Below, piece by piece: positions 1-13,754 of a stretch of 64,000 nucleotides of DNA. How positions within the stretch are numbered: position 1 is the first letter of the stretch; every line of letters starts with the position of its first letter. Below the pieces are notes generated by a model. The model searched no databases. It was not told the DNA's origin and worked only from the letters and a program-made list of their open reading frames with translations. Position numbers and translations under genes: made by a program. The stretch is from Patagioenas fasciata (Eukaryota > Chordata > Aves > Columbiformes > Columbidae): assembly GCF_037038585.1 (NCBI RefSeq), contig NC_092524.1, forward strand, positions 49,065,001-49,129,000. The letters are read 5' to 3'.

Positions 1-376
1 TTCTGTGGAGACAAACTTCTTTGAATGCCACTTGAAAATTGCCCACATCGGGGAGCTCTGGTTTGTTCTCTGCAAGGAACAGGGCTGGCAGAACTCTCTA
101 TTAAAAATTTGTCTGGGAAAGAGTTAATAATCTCACTAACACAGTTTCTAACCCAAGATCATTTAAGGAACAGTGTGGGTCCAAAAAGAATCCAGGTTCA
201 CAGAGAGAGGCTTTCAATTTCCAGTCCAAAGCCTCCAGTGTTCTCTAATACCAAAACCATTGCTCTGTTTCTCATAAAAACAGCAAAACTAGATTTACCA
301 GACGTTGTACTGATCTAGATTGTGTCAGCTTTAAGGTGATTGAAAAGCTTTTTGCATTCAAGTGCAACTCTGATTA

Positions 377-650
377 TTAAAGACCAGGTATCCTCAGTTG
401 GCATGGTCTGAGTACAGGCAGGATGCTCTCACCATCTGTCAAGCTTTGAATGTCATACTCATTTCCCAAATGCTTTAGGGCACTGGGAGGGCACTTCTTT
501 GCCAAAGACTTAGCAGGAATTGCATTCTGTTGTTTAGCTGGCTGGCTGATTTGTGTATTACTTCTCCCTTCAGATGGCTGTTTCTGATTTAAACCATATG
601 TAGCCATTTTTTCAATGACATTCAGGTTCCTCTTCAAAACCAACCACTTC
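377..650 (-). CDS. possible 3'-terminal coding exon of an unidentified gene
   Basis: A minus-strand reading frame stays open for about 90 codons and ends at a TAA (377-379). Directly upstream is a credible splice acceptor: a T-rich stretch ending in TTAG (positions 651-652 on the plus strand give the AG). The frame enters with one leftover base, so the previous exon would have to end in phase 2. The product would be hydrophilic and rich in Gln, Ser, Lys and Pro, starting around KWLVLKRNLNVIEKMATYG and ending in QLRIPGL, with no domain I recognise. I found no convincing upstream exon with a matching phase between 0.7 and 27 kb. If the acceptor is used in phase 0 instead, the exon reads EVVGFEEEPECH and stops. 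An open frame of this length can arise by chance. Confidence 0.28.
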
Positions 651-3600
651 CTAATACAAACAAAACCTGCCATTTATACTATAGTACAAATGTAAAACAG
701 AATTGATAACCATATTCAGAATACCTCAAGTTATAAATCACAAATTGAAGTTTTGCTGCTTTTACATGAAAGCATCTGAAGTCATCTATACCAATTCTGC
801 AAACTGAGTCATGCATCCTAATGAAATATCCATTCCACCTTAGAGCTGTGAATTTTTTTACAGGGCTTTATTTTATAAAAACATAAACTCAATGCATATA
901 TTAATATTATAAAGCAACTTGCAATAATTGGAACTGTGGTATGTCGGAATTGAAGATTTCCAGTTCAAACATTGTGAATTTTTAAGATGGCCAAAATCTG
1001 AAAAGATCTGAAAGTCTTGTAATTTGGCTACACCTTCTAGGTTCTAGCGTGAAATATTGAATTACATGTTACTGTTACAGGACTTCCAAAATCCTGTCTG
1101 CATGATCAAAGATGGAACCCTGTGCACTAGATTGTGCACATGAACACCATCACGGTTCCATTCTTACTGACTTAGAGGAATCAGAAGACTGGAGATTGAA
1201 AGGCTCCTCAAAGGCACAAGAAAAGGGAATATAGTGAAGATAAAGAAAGATTTTCCTTCCTGAAACTGATGGTAATTTTGCAATATACTTGACTGGGACA
1301 AGATTTTACCTGTGGTCTATATACAGCATCCAGAAACTGAACTTTGATATTTTGATGTCTTGCCTTTCTTTTGATTGCAGAGAGTTAATTTAGGTGATGT
1401 CTCATTTCTAACTAATTTTGCTGATGACTGGAAGTTCTGCTTTCTACCTAGATTTGTTAGACTTCTCTCCCTTCTTTTCAAATATCAATTATCTTCCAGC
1501 AAGTCAGAAACAAACTAGCAGATATTTAAAATGTTTGCCAAGAGAAAAACCTTACTAAAGAAGTTACATAAAAGTACAAGCTCAAGTACTGGTCAATCAG
1601 TTTGAATTAAGTACATTGGGTTTTGTTCACTCAACTGGAAAACTAACATTTGTTCAGCTTGGCAACTTTTTGTGTTTACTGGTGTCTGAACATAATGTAC
1701 AGATCTCTCCAGTATAGTGTTTGTTTAGTACCTGTGCAAGCATCCACTGATTGGTTAGATTAAGCTGAGAAACTTCCAGAGATATTTGGCATTCTAGAGG
1801 AAAATGTTAAAAAAAAAAAAAAATGTATATATAAAAAAAAAATTAATGCTTGGAATGATTTTGTTTTCTTCGGTTTAAGATTCTCAGCTGTGGAAATTGG
1901 TACACTTCTATCGTCAGTGAAGTTTATGATCCAGCCTCATTTTTTCTTTAATGTGTGACATTTCAGACGATAGATACAGTTGATAAAAGTTGCACTTATT
2001 TTACCAGCAACTCAATAGCTAACCTATTCTCAAAGAAAACTTAGACAAGCTTTAAGTTAGCTGGCTTGAGAGGCAGTCCTGTTGTGGAAGTCAAATCTTG
2101 GCAGGCTGTATATCCTATATCTTGGATAAATTGAAAGTCATGCAGGATAGCAAAGCACTGTCTTTTTTTTTTTTTTTTTTTTTTGAGTATATCTGAAGAA
2201 GGCTGGTTTGTTTCAGGAGCATGAGAGGAGGTATTTTAATATGCACAACAGCGAAGTTTTCATTTCTGGGGACAACTTTGGTTGTTTCTCTCAAAGCTTT
2301 CCATGAACAGCTTGCAAACTGTTTTAACCTATTCGTAATAAATTTACATTCTCACCTGCTTACTAATAAACAAAATCATGTTTGAAGTGTTTATTTACAT
2401 CTTAACTCATTTGTCCTTCACCCTTTTAGGAAGGCAAATAAGAATCTAATTCTTCTTTTTTAGTTTCCTAATAAAAATAATCTCAGTGTTTTCAGCATGT
2501 TCTGTTTGGTCTTTCCCTGAGATAATGTTTTCTTATATCATATATTGTATTTTAAATCTCTTCTTTCTCTTTTCTCTGCACCTTCTTCAACTGGTATTTT
2601 TCTTAGCTCTAATACTCTTACTCATTTCTTCCATCACTGATAATGTGACATTTTTCCTACCTGTTGTCTCACATATTTGTTCTTGGCATTAGCAAGGACT
2701 TCTCACTTTGATATCATTTTTTCCATCTCTAAATTCCTCTCCTAGAGCTGCCAACTGGCTACTATTTCCTTAGCAAAAGCACAAATATGAGATGGTGCAG
2801 GGCAGCCATTGTTCTTAGGTGATCAAGCTAAATTTCTGCAGTGGCAACTCTATCCTCCCACATTTTCTGTCTTCTCTCATTTAGCATCGTTTTCTCACTC
2901 CACATTTGATGAATTCTGCTTTCATAGTCTCCTGAACCACTCATTTGCTGCTGTCTTTCCAGCAGTTGTGTTGCTCACAACCCTCTGGCTCTCCTCATTC
3001 TTTGTTCTGTTTTATACATGTTCTTATACGCATTCCTCAGTGTTTGATAATTTTATCCTCTTGGCTGGACTTCCAGTGATCCATTGATCCATCCCTCTTT
3101 CCCACTGTCTGCTTTTGCTCACACTTTCTCAGCAATGGCTTGAGGATGGCAGATTTCCTTAGTTTTGGCAGCAGCCCTCTACTGTTGCCATACAGAAACA
3201 GAAAAGCAGATGAGACTGTATTGACTAAGGCAGGAAGAGAACACATTCGAGTCAAAACCAGTGATAGCTATCCTTAAGAAGCTAGTTCTTAATGTGCCTT
3301 TTTTTAGGGACAGCTAAACTACAAGGCAGATATCCCAGAAATATATTGCACTGAATTTTTCTCTTCTGTGTATTATTTAACTTGCACGATCCAAATCATA
3401 ACATCTTATGGTGTGAAATAATCTGAAACTTTGATGGAAAATGCTGGGCATAACTCTAGGTGTGATAATAGAAACTGAATACGAATCTTGGAGGCAATAA
3501 AAGGAGTATGACCACAGAATTGCAACAAGCAGAGAAGGAATAGGAACTGATTTGTATCATGGTTTCTACACATATAGCATCAAATTTCTAATGTTTATTA

Positions 3601-6600
3601 TTTTCATTCAGGTAGTTTTTAATCAAACAGCAATAAGTATCTGTGAAGGTGAAAGTGACATTCAAGAAAAAGGAAATATTGCCAGCTACTTTAAATGAAG
3701 ATCTGCTCACAGACAGAGGAGCTGAAAATTTCCCAAAGTCACAAGTGATACAATAGGATCTGCAGATCAAAGCAGTTGGTTCTGAGACTCCTGCATCTCA
3801 GCTGTCTGCTTTTCAAGGGGATTTTAGGTCAGACTAGGTTCAGTTTGGCCACCTAGAATGAAAGCTGTCATTAATGTGGTTTGAAGCTGTCTGAAGGCCC
3901 AGTTCCCGGTGCTGTTGTCATTAAGGGGCTGCTGGAGTGAAACTTCTAATTTAATTTCCAGTGAATTAAGACTTGTTCTTATGCACCAAAAATGCTAGTT
4001 GATCTAATATTTAACAAATTTTATTCTCCAGCATATTTACTCACTTTACCTTCATCAATAGAGTTTTGATATCAGTTGTGGTCAGATACACATAACTTGA
4101 AAGAAAATGTCCGTCTTTCAAGCTGACTATCTACATCCTCAAAGAAACATGTTTGAAACAAAACACTAAAAGAGACATTTGCAACTCTAGCAAGTCCGCT
4201 GGAATTCTGGAGTTTTTATCTTTAAAGATTGGTGCAAATCAGCTGCTTGTGCATCTGAGATGTTTAAAGCTATCAAAAACTGGTTTCACTTTAACAACCC
4301 ACAGAAAAGCAAGGGAGGTAGTAACACTAGTTAACATCTTGTTCTATCCCCATGCCTTAGCTCTGATGCTGTTTCTTTCACATGCTCCAAAGCCTTCTGT
4401 TCCTGAGTAGCGTGGAACATTTATTCTCATTCATTCACAGATGATGGTCCACTTTGAGGTACATGAGGCAATTCATTTATGAACACAGAAAAAGTCAATG
4501 TGACACTTAACAGCAAGAGCTCCACTTACACTGCCCTGAAGAAACAAAGTTCAGCTGGAAGAAGTGCGGAAAAGGCAATGCAATCTTCATGGTATTTTAA
4601 ATTACTCACAATATTGTGTAAATATATTAGGTTACACTATATTGGAAAAGAAATGTTTTTATAAGGCACTATTTATAAGGCACTACCTTCAAAGGCAGAT
4701 AAGAAAAGTTTTATGCAAGATAAAGATCATAACTGGAACAAACAGTGATTCTCTGCTTTTGTGTTTTTGAAGCAGCATAAATTGTATTCTCCCTCGCAGC
4801 TTTTTTTGCAGGATATATGCCAATGGAAAGTCTGATCAAATTTAAAATACAAATAGCTTTGTGTGGCTGTCAGTGATATTCACTGGCCAATTTTTAAGAA
4901 AGGTTTGTGAAATTTTGGGAGCCAAAAGGTAATAATTATTTTTTAAAAGTTCTAATTAAGATGGTAGACTGGGCAGTGGAATGTATTTAGAATCCCACGT
5001 AATTTGATTGTGTTGGCCTATTTAGATAAATTGCTTTGGAAAGACAAATAAACCAGCTACTTAAAATGTCCAAGAGGCCCAGGCTTTGTTCCAGTGTTTC
5101 AAGCAATGACTGAAGCAACAGCCTTTTGTAACTAGCAGCCAATGCAGCGATATCCAAGTGTTAAAGTCTGATACAAAGAATGATACAAGCGCCTGGATCA
5201 CCATCACTAATAGAATAAACAGTACATAGTGTTATTTAAGCTCAAACTAAGCTTTTTTTTTTTTCCCCCCTTTGAACTGCAGACCTTTGGAGACTAGCAT
5301 TAAAGGAAATCAACACCCAAAGTTTGAAACATCTGAAGCTGAGACAGTGTCCCACATAAACCCCTGGGAATATTTGGGTTTGTTTAGTTAGTGTGATTTC
5401 CATTCAGGGTTTAGAACATATTAATATTTTGCTGTCATAACCTGAGACTCTAAAAGCTTAAAAATTCAAAATAGAGTCTGATGCATTAATATATATATAG
5501 TCAGTTCATCAGTTTGAACCACAATGAACTTTACAATCTGTTGCTTTTTCCTTCGATCAGCAGGTAACATCAAAAGTGGAAAGGCTTAGAAGAGCATGTT
5601 TGATTTCCAGAGGAGGGAGCTTGGTACCTTCTTGTCCTTGCATTCCTTGTCATAGGGTAAATGTAGGCATGGACAGCTCTCGCAAGAGGTAGCAGATAAG
5701 CTTCTTGGTAATCTATCCAAACAGTGCCTTTCTGATGCTCTCAGAGTAGGCTTTCTTCCCTGACTGTTGATTTTGTCTCCTGTTCCTAAGAAAAGGTCAG
5801 GATTTTAGTGCTCCATAGGACTCTAGTTTCATTCGTGTTTTGGGATTTTTGTGCCATTGATTCCAACGTGTTTTTTCTTGCACTGTGCAACTCCTGTGTC
5901 ACAACCACTGCTCCGTTTCAGGTGCTTACAAGGGGAATTGTTCAGTTGCCAGAAGAGATGAAACAAAACTTTCCCTTTGAGCTGGGGGCACAGCAAACAT
6001 AGGAGAGCTCTGTGGTGCTTTGGTATGGCGGAGGGGACATGCTGCCTTCCCAGGCCCCCTTCCACTTCCCAGGCTGCACAGCAGATTACGCCCTGAGCTC
6101 CCTCCAAGGTAGCAGGACACACAACTACGGTCACACCAGGCAGCCTCAAGAAGCATAAGAAAGGTAGGTATTCACGCTTACTTGGGCAGACTTTGGTCAT
6201 TCTCGTTATTTTTTTCTGTTTGGTTGGTTTTTTTGTTGTTGCTGTTTTTAAGAGGGGGAGAGAACATTTTCCTAGCCATCAGGCAAACAAAACTTTGAAA
6301 TGATTTTGCATGTCTTTGCAGCACATGTACCTGCTCTAACACTGTCTGGAAATGTTATTGGGACCCAATTTCCATCCCCTTCATTTGCATCTGAGTTTCC
6401 AGAGCTTAATGAAACAAAGTTATATTTAAATTTAAACTACTGGGTTTTTCTGCCATTCCTCAACGATAATGATGAGACAATAGGATCTCAGAAAGTTATT
6501 ACAACCATTAATTTCATGCTAGTACCTGAGGTACTAAATCAACCCAACTTTCAATTCATTAATCAAGTTTAAAGTAACAGGAATAGAGTGTTATGCCACA

Positions 6601-9084
6601 AAACTAGAATAATCCAAAAGCCTTGGAAAATTACAATTCCCATGACAGGCATGTATAGGAGCTCCCAGCCAAGGCAGCAGGTAAATTATGTGAAACATTA
6701 GATATAGGGTAGGCCCTGGCATGCTTAACTTCCCCAGAGTGTTATTTTATGTAATTAAAATAAAATTCTTCAGATTTCTTTTTTTTTTTTTTTCCTTAAA
6801 TAGTGAAGAAGATTGGGACCAGGACTGATGTTTCCTGACAGCTGTAACCAGTCACAGACTCCTGTCTTTTGAAGTAATTTTTTTCCCTCTGTAACTTGTG
6901 CACTTTCTTTCAAGGTCTTCCTGTGTTGATTTACTCCCAGTTCCCCTAACTGATACCTTGTTCTCTTCTGTGCTTGGCTTGACTGTGCCCCCCAATCACT
7001 TAGACAGACTCAAAATGAGTAGTGCAAAATCTACAGAGGTAATTCAAGCCTTTTGCTAGTTCTCTTAAAACAAAAAAAAAAAAAAAAATCAAAACTGGAC
7101 ATCAGAAATATATCTTACAATTTCTGATTAAAAAGTACCACTGCACTCTTTCCTTCTGCCTAGCGTGCTAACAAAGGCAACTTGTTACACTGTATAATGT
7201 CATTTTTAGTGCAGATAAAGAACTTTGCACATAAATAAATACCGTAAGTAGATTACTGCAGAGTCCTACAGTTAGAGCAAGGAGACTTGGGACTAGGAGT
7301 CTTCCTGGTTTAACCACAAGCTTGCAGCTTTACTTTGGCGAAGGCACTTTACATACCAGCAAATTAAGACGAAAGTTGAAAGTAGATATCATGCCTTACC
7401 TACCATGAGAAACAAGATGGCAGATTTAATTACAGGCTTGGCAGGTAGCAGGAAACACTACAGAAACAGTGAGAACAGTAAAACATCTTGCAGAGGTACC
7501 AGCTCACTGAGGTTACTCACTATGCAAGGGCCCAATTTTTACAAAATTATTCTCGCGCATAATGCTAATTGTTTTATTTCTCAACCATCTTCATTGCGTC
7601 CACAGGATTTGGCATGAAGCATTAAAAATATAATAAATAATAATCAAAATTTCATCAAATACACAATAGAGAAGACAAGCAAACACTAAACAGAGTAATG
7701 GAGCATTGAAAAGTGGGCTTTTACATCTCATCCCCTGTATAGCTTCCAGCATCCTGCTGGGACATTGTTTCAGTATTGAAACAGATGGAAGAACAAGCCC
7801 TCTTGAGTCACCCACATCAGTCCTTCTGGCACCATGGAGAATACTGCTGTCAGCACTGACTTCAGTGAATAATAGCCCTTCCTTGCAACCCCTCTCTACT
7901 GCCTGTAGCATAGACACCACTAGCAGCAGGCCAAGACTCTGGTGGTCACAGGAATTGTTAAGGAAAAGCACTCCAATATTCCACAAAACAATGGACTTCC
8001 CTCAGAATTGCTAACTTTGAAAAAACTTGGGTTCTTCAGGATCAGACAAGGATGAAAACGCTTCCAGACAGGCAGAGATCAGAATTGATTTAAGAGCCCA
8101 GTTGTGTGCAGCAGTGGCTAGTATTCTGCAGATGAAATTTTGTGTATGGTTAAACAAAACTGTGTCTGTATTGTAGGTTTGCCTGTACACTGTATTGTCT
8201 CACGAAGGGTAATTCCTTCCACATTAGAGCAGAGTGTTGAAATCTAGCAAAGATTACTTAGGCTTTGAGTTCCAGTATAAAACAATCCAATATGAAACAG
8301 CAATCTTCTACTGTGTGATAAAAAAACACAGTTGCAGTAATGTACCTGATTAGTCTAGGCTACTTGAGGAAACTGAGAACATCATTCCTCCTCAACTTCA
8401 TTCAGAAATGTCACCTTGAAAAAAGCAGTTTTGCTAGGCCCCACACATCTTCTATCCATTCATTCCCTTCAACCATGGAAATGAGCTAGTCTATTTTATT
8501 AAGTGATCTTATCTGTTTAGCAGAAAAGCCTTGGTTACTCAGAAAACAACATGTTTTATTGAGACTAAGATGCATCTAAGGGACAGATCCTCCATCAGAG
8601 GTCATGAGATCTCTGGTTCATACATTGTCTTCCAAGTGTCACAGTATAAATCCAGAAGGGTCTAACCTCCGTCCAGTAACTAACTCAAATGAATCTTTCT
8701 TCCCTGTCAAAGAATTCCCATCCAGATGGGTTCCTTGCTGCTGAAGCACTTGTAAAATATCAGGCAGCCCGAGAAGAGACTGAGCAGCAAAGAAACAACT
8801 TGAGTCTTCCATTTTCTACATTAATTTTAGAAAAGTAAATTTTATGATAAAAGAAAGGTCTTCAGGAGACATTCTCTTTTACTATAGTAAAAATTAGATC
8901 ACTTGAACTAGAAGCTTGTGAGAGGCATATTCAAAAGGGTGACTACACCCACACCACATGGTTCAGTAGCAGGAGCTCTTTGCTGAAGGATCTTACGTAT
9001 GCTAGTTCACACTAGTTCAAAAGTGTCAACACAAATTCATGGAAGCAAAAAGAAACCCTGAAGCTGTTACTATTTTGGCGTCTG
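651..9084. other. no gene recognised; intergenic or intronic DNA
   Basis: AT-rich unique-looking sequence with several homopolymer runs. Reading frames are short and lack domain similarity. The 5.8-6.2 kb part is more GC-rich and open in both strands without a recognisable protein. Around 3.78-3.97 kb and 5.04-5.23 kb the sequence has balanced composition and homeodomain-type ATTAA/TAATT words that could be conserved noncoding elements; this is inference only. Confidence 0.5.
2163..2184 (+). repeat. poly(T) tract
   Basis: Uninterrupted run of about 22 T. It could be a minus-strand poly(A) slippage tract; no retroposed gene was recognised beside it. Confidence 0.9.
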
Positions 9085-10035
9085 GTCATGAGTGGTGTTC
9101 CCCAGGGCTCAGTATTGGGGTCAATTCTGTTTAATCTCTTTATCACTGATCTGGACGAGGGGATCAAGTGCACCCACAGTAAGTTTGCAGAAAACAGCAA
9201 GTTGGGTGTGAGTGGATCTGCTTGAGGGTAGGAAGGCTCTGCAGAGGGATCTGGACCAACTGGATCAATGGGCTGAGGGAAATTGTATGAGGTTCACAAG
9301 GCCAAGTGTTGGGTCCTGCACTTGGGTCACAACAACCCCAGGCAGTGCTACCGGCTCAGGTAAGAGTGGCTGGAAAGGACCTGAGGGTGTTGATCAATAG
9401 CCAGCTGAATATGAGCCAGCAGTGTTTCCAGGTGGCCAAAAAGGCCAGCAGCATCCTGGTTTGTATCAGCAACAGTGTGGCCATCAGGACTAGAGAAGTG
9501 ATCATCTCCCTGTACTTGGCACTGACGGGGCCCCATCTTGAATCCTGCGTTCAGTTTTGGGCCTCTCACTACAGGAAAGAAATTGTAGTGCTAAAGAGTG
9601 TTCAGAGAAGGGCAACGAAGCTGGTGAGGGGCCTGAAGCACAAGACTGATGAGGAGCAGCTGAGGGAATGGGAGCTGTTTAGCCTGGAGAAAAGGAGGCT
9701 GAGAGGAGACCTTATCACTGCCTACAACTACCTGAAAGGAGGTTGTAGCACTGAGGTTGTTGGTCTCTTCTCCCAAGTAGCAAGTGATAGGATGTGAGGA
9801 AATGATCTCAAGTTGTGTTAGGGAGGTTTAGATTGGATATCAGGAAAAATTTCTTCACAGAAAGAGTAGTCAGGCAGTGCAACAGGCTGCCGAGGGAAAC
9901 AGTTGAATCGCCATCACTGGAGGTGCTTGCAAGATGCATAGATGAGGTTCTTAGGGTAGTAGTTCAGTGGCAGTGTTAGGTTAATGGTTGGACTTGATGA
10001 TCTTTTCCAACCAAAATGATTCTGTGATTCTGTTA
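9085..10035 (+). mobile_element. CR1 LINE, 5'-truncated 3' end
   Basis: This copy of the chicken-repeat-1 family of non-LTR retrotransposons starts inside the reverse transcriptase, at the [10 protein letters not shown] motif encoded from 9088. It continues through the C-terminal part of ORF2, with the family blocks [14 protein letters not shown] and [20 protein letters not shown]. It ends in the 3' UTR at a GATTCTGTGATTCTG motif typical of avian CR1 tails. The catalytic FADD box reads FAEN, so both active-site aspartates are lost, and there are in-frame stops. 5' truncation is the normal outcome of CR1 target-primed reverse transcription. Its nearest relative in the window is the copy at 25.9-26.3 kb. 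Confidence 0.93.
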
Positions 10036-12168
10036 TTAAATACAAGGTTCACAGGTTCAGGAACTGAACAAAAAATGTTGAATTCTAGGAAAATACTCCT
10101 AAACACAGGATGTATTTGCAAAGTTCGCAGTATTGTTCCTTAGTATTGGGAGAAAGGATTCTAGATTTGAAACTTTTATTCGAAGTAGCACCACTGTTCT
10201 TGTGGTTTCTGTCTCCAAAACAGTACCTTACTTTACATTCAGGTACTTTATAACAGAGCATTTGAACCTTTGGCACTTTGCTCTGAGTTCTTGCCAATAA
10301 ATGTGCAATTGAAGTTCACTACATCAGGGGTTACTGCCAGCCAGTGTTCACTGTGGCCATAGCATCAAGATAGTTCAAGCTGGCAGTGATGGAACATATG
10401 GAATAGCTGGAACTGAGCAAGAAATGTTTCCTTTGTGAATCTAAACAGAAAGACTCCAAAGGGGTCTTACCAGAAGGGGTCTTACCAGAAGGCTTATGTA
10501 CATGTTAAGTAATTATGTGATATCAAGAAGTAAGAAATAAAACCTCTAATCAACTTGTGACTAGTTAATCGCCTTCTGGTGGAATAGGAGTAGCTGGCTC
10601 CTCCAAGGACAGAGGCTGGAGCTGAGAAACGGAGGCAGGAAGGAGAATTAGGAGTCAGATTAGAATGGTTGGCAGAGAATAAACAGGAATAAGCAAACGA
10701 ATGAAGTTGGCAGGTGCATGTAAATAATCCTGCTGAGGAAGAGGCTTGTGTACTGAGACCCTGAGGTAAAGGGTAACGAGCAGTACAGCTCCAGGGTTTG
10801 GCCTGCTCTGAAGAGACAGAACTCTGAATAAGAGTTAACTTGAAGACACGGCACCATGGGGCCTTGAGTCAATGAAGTATGGAAAGTGGAGGTTTGTAAA
10901 CACTCAACCCAGATAAAATTCCCCCTTCAAGGCTACAAAGATTTTAAGAAGGAAAAAAGAAGCATTGTCAGAATGCAGGTTAGAATAATTATCCTTTCTT
11001 AAAAAAAGAGAGCTCTTAAAATATTTGAGTAAAACAGAGTAAGATTAAAAGCATCTCTAAACAAATTTCCTCCTGCCCACAAATGAGTCCTTTCTTCCAG
11101 GCTTGGTGTCAGACCAGCAAAATGGTGTTTTTCTGAGATGTAGCAAATGATGCACAGTCCCTCCTTAAGTCCACAGGAATGTTTAAGTCCATCACCTCTC
11201 AGACTTTGCTGTGAGTCTGTTCCCTCTTCTCTGCAGTGTCCTAGTTTTGCCTCTTGCTGAGCTATCCCCCTATGAGTGCCCCACCCCACGTACTGAAAAC
11301 TTCTCTGCCTAAGCACATTCAGTTACTCCTTGGGGAAAAGCCATCTTCCTGCTTTTCTCCAAAGTTTCCTGATCCCATCAGCCTCTTTTTAAAGAAATGT
11401 GATGTACAAACTCAAACAAAGCAAATGTGACCCACTGCATGGGGATTACAAAACAAAAGGATTTGGGAAATGGAAAGCTGCGTGTGCCCTGAGGATAAGA
11501 TGAACAGTTGAGATGCCAAGAGACGAACTCTCAGGAACTCTGAAAAAATGACCAAAAACCTGGCCATAAAATTCAAAAACCTATTCTCCTAACTTGATTT
11601 ATGCTCACAAACTTCGTTATGTCTGTATTTGGTGGGTGTCCTAAAGGTTGAGTTTATTCCATTCCTACCACAAAACTGAGCTTACAATAAACTAAGTGAA
11701 ACAACATTGCTTTTCTAGACAGGGTAGATTGGGGAGAATTTTTGTAAACATCTCTTAGTAAAGTCAGAGTATAGTTTGTTCCAAGGGACTGTAATGAAAT
11801 CATAAGCAGCACTCATCTCTATCGCTGTTGTTGGTTGCAGCAGTCTATGCTGCATTCACTGTTATATATATATCATTGCCTTTTTGGAAGTTATCACAAA
11901 ATTCACTATTAACTGGCTTGCACATTGCTGTAGACAGACTGTTACAGAATTTCCAGATTCTGAGAAAAAAAAGTAAATTTTAATTTTCAACATTGCCTAT
12001 TGTTCTTATTTCACAGTTCTCAGGAATCTTTCATAGACCAAAACGTGTCCTCTGTTTTAGTTCCTATCTGAATTTGAGGCATTGGGAGGTGCACAGGGCC
12101 AGGCCAGGAAGCAACACCATTTTATAGTTCTATGGGGTACTGGATTATAGAACAAACATAAAGTGAGG
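10036..12168. other. no gene recognised between CR1 copies
   Basis: No domain-bearing frame or RNA gene is visible. A perfect 15-bp tandem duplication (GGGGTCTTACCAGAA, twice) lies at 10461-10490. Confidence 0.55.
10461..10490 (+). repeat. perfect 15-bp tandem duplication
   Basis: GGGGTCTTACCAGAA is present twice without a mismatch. It looks like a recent small replication-slippage event. Confidence 0.95.
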
Positions 12169-12945
12169 TCACAGAATCACAGAATATTAGGGATTGGAAG
12201 GGACCTCAAAAGATCACCTAGTCCAATCCTCCTGCTGGAGCAGGAACACGTAGATAAGGTAACACAGGAGTGTGTCCAGGTGGGTTTTCAAAGTCTCCAG
12301 AGAAGGAGACTCCACAACCTCCCTGGGCAGCCTGTTCCAGTGTTCTGCTACCCTCACTGAGAAGAAGTTTCTTCTCATATTTAAGTGGAACCTCCTGTGT
12401 TCAAGTTTGCACTCATCGACCTTTGTCTTATCATTGGTTGTCACTGTGGAGAGCCTGGCTCCATTCTCCTGACACTCACCCTTTACATATTTAAAAACAT
12501 TAATGAGGTCACCTCTCAGTCTCCTCCAAGCTCAAGAGACCCAGCTCCTTCATGCTCCACTCCCTTAATCATCTTTGTTGCCCTGCGCTGGACCCTCTCC
12601 AGCAGTTCCCTGTCTTTCTCGAACTGATGGGTCCAGAACTGGACACAATATTCCAGATGTGGTCTCACCAGGGCAGAGTAGAGAGGGAGGAGAACCTCTC
12701 TCAACCTACTAACCACCCCCCTTCTAATACACCCCAGGATGCCATTGGCCTTCTTGGCCACAGGGACACAGTGCTGGCTCATGGTCATTCTGCTGTCCAC
12801 CAGGACCCCCAGGTCCCTTTCCCCTACACTGCTAACAGGTCGTTCCCCAGCTTATACTGGAACCTGGGGTTGTTTCTGCCCAGATGCAAGACTCTACACT
12901 TGTCCAGCCCACAGTACTGACCTAGGGCCAGCTGGAGCATCCGAG
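12169..12945 (-). mobile_element. CR1 LINE, 5'-truncated 3' end
   Basis: Read on the minus strand, this is the last part of CR1 ORF2 plus the 3' UTR. It contains the blocks [31 protein letters not shown] and [16 protein letters not shown], then [23 protein letters not shown], and ends at the conserved GGAAGGGACCTCAAAAGATCA region near 12169-12230. Frameshifts interrupt the frame. It is closely similar, block for block, to the 3' part of the long element at 20.5-24.9 kb and has the same orientation, so the two belong to one subfamily. Confidence 0.93.
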
Positions 12946-13754
12946 GACACAACAGATGCATTTTCCTGAGACTACCACTAAAATTATCATGAAACCAATT
13001 TGCTCACTCTTTATATCAACGTACCTTCGTTGCTCATGGAAAAATCTTGTTTGAGCTGTAACGCATTGCATAGCCAAGTGCGTCAGAGATGTTGATTGAC
13101 TTATCCTCACAGTCATACTGTCTTCTGCAAACCACTGGTGCTTCCAGCAGTGGTTTTCAGGCAGCCAGTTCCAGACAGTATTTGCTGCTTTTTTAATTCT
13201 ACCCAAGGATCACAGATTCTTAAGGTATCCAAGAGGAGACAAGAATAAACTTCTTGTTTACACTTCTAGAGGAGCCTGCCATCATTTGTCTGCCATCATG
13301 ACAGTTGTATTGTAGGGGATCTCAAGCTGCAGTCTCCACTAGCAGCTGTACCTCCTTCAAAAGCAATAAAGACATGCCTCATTACTTTGGGATAGTACAC
13401 TTGGCTACAGGAACCAGTACAAGACTGCCCCAATTAATAGTGATTCCCATCCAAAATTTCCAGTAGGTCCGAAATACCTTTCTTTCATATCTACTGACTC
13501 TTGGGAGAATTCTATAACCCATTCTTTAGAAAAGGTAAGTTTAAACAAACTAATACAAAATTTGCATATACATTTCTAATATTAAAAGCTTTTAAAGGAA
13601 TCTGTAGTAAGTTTTCTTTTTGTGGTATTTAATACAATGGGATCCCCATTCCTAACTAAGTGGTTTAGTAATACAAACCTCATATAATAGAATATTCCTG
13701 GCATTTTTTTTTCCATTGTGGATTCCTAAGACTATTTATTGTGAAAATCTTCCC
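12946..13754. other. no gene recognised between two CR1 fragments
   Basis: Unique-looking AT-rich spacer between a minus-strand and a plus-strand CR1 fragment. No splice-flanked frame or RNA gene was recognised. Confidence 0.5.

Noticed and set aside
1310-1367. Possible minus-strand exon encoding KARHQNIKVQFLDAVYRPQ before a GTAAAA donor.
   Set aside because: The acceptor is poor and the exit phase (0) does not match the entry phase of the candidate exon at 377-650.
5808-6200. Overlapping open frames on both strands in a GC-richer patch, with an acceptor-like site at about 5920 (+).
   Set aside because: No protein family recognised and no partner exon. Open frames on both strands are expected in GC-rich DNA.
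7591-8014. Overlapping frames of 131 (-) and 102 (+) codons.
   Set aside because: They are mirror openings of one another with no domain, splice site or composition that favours coding.
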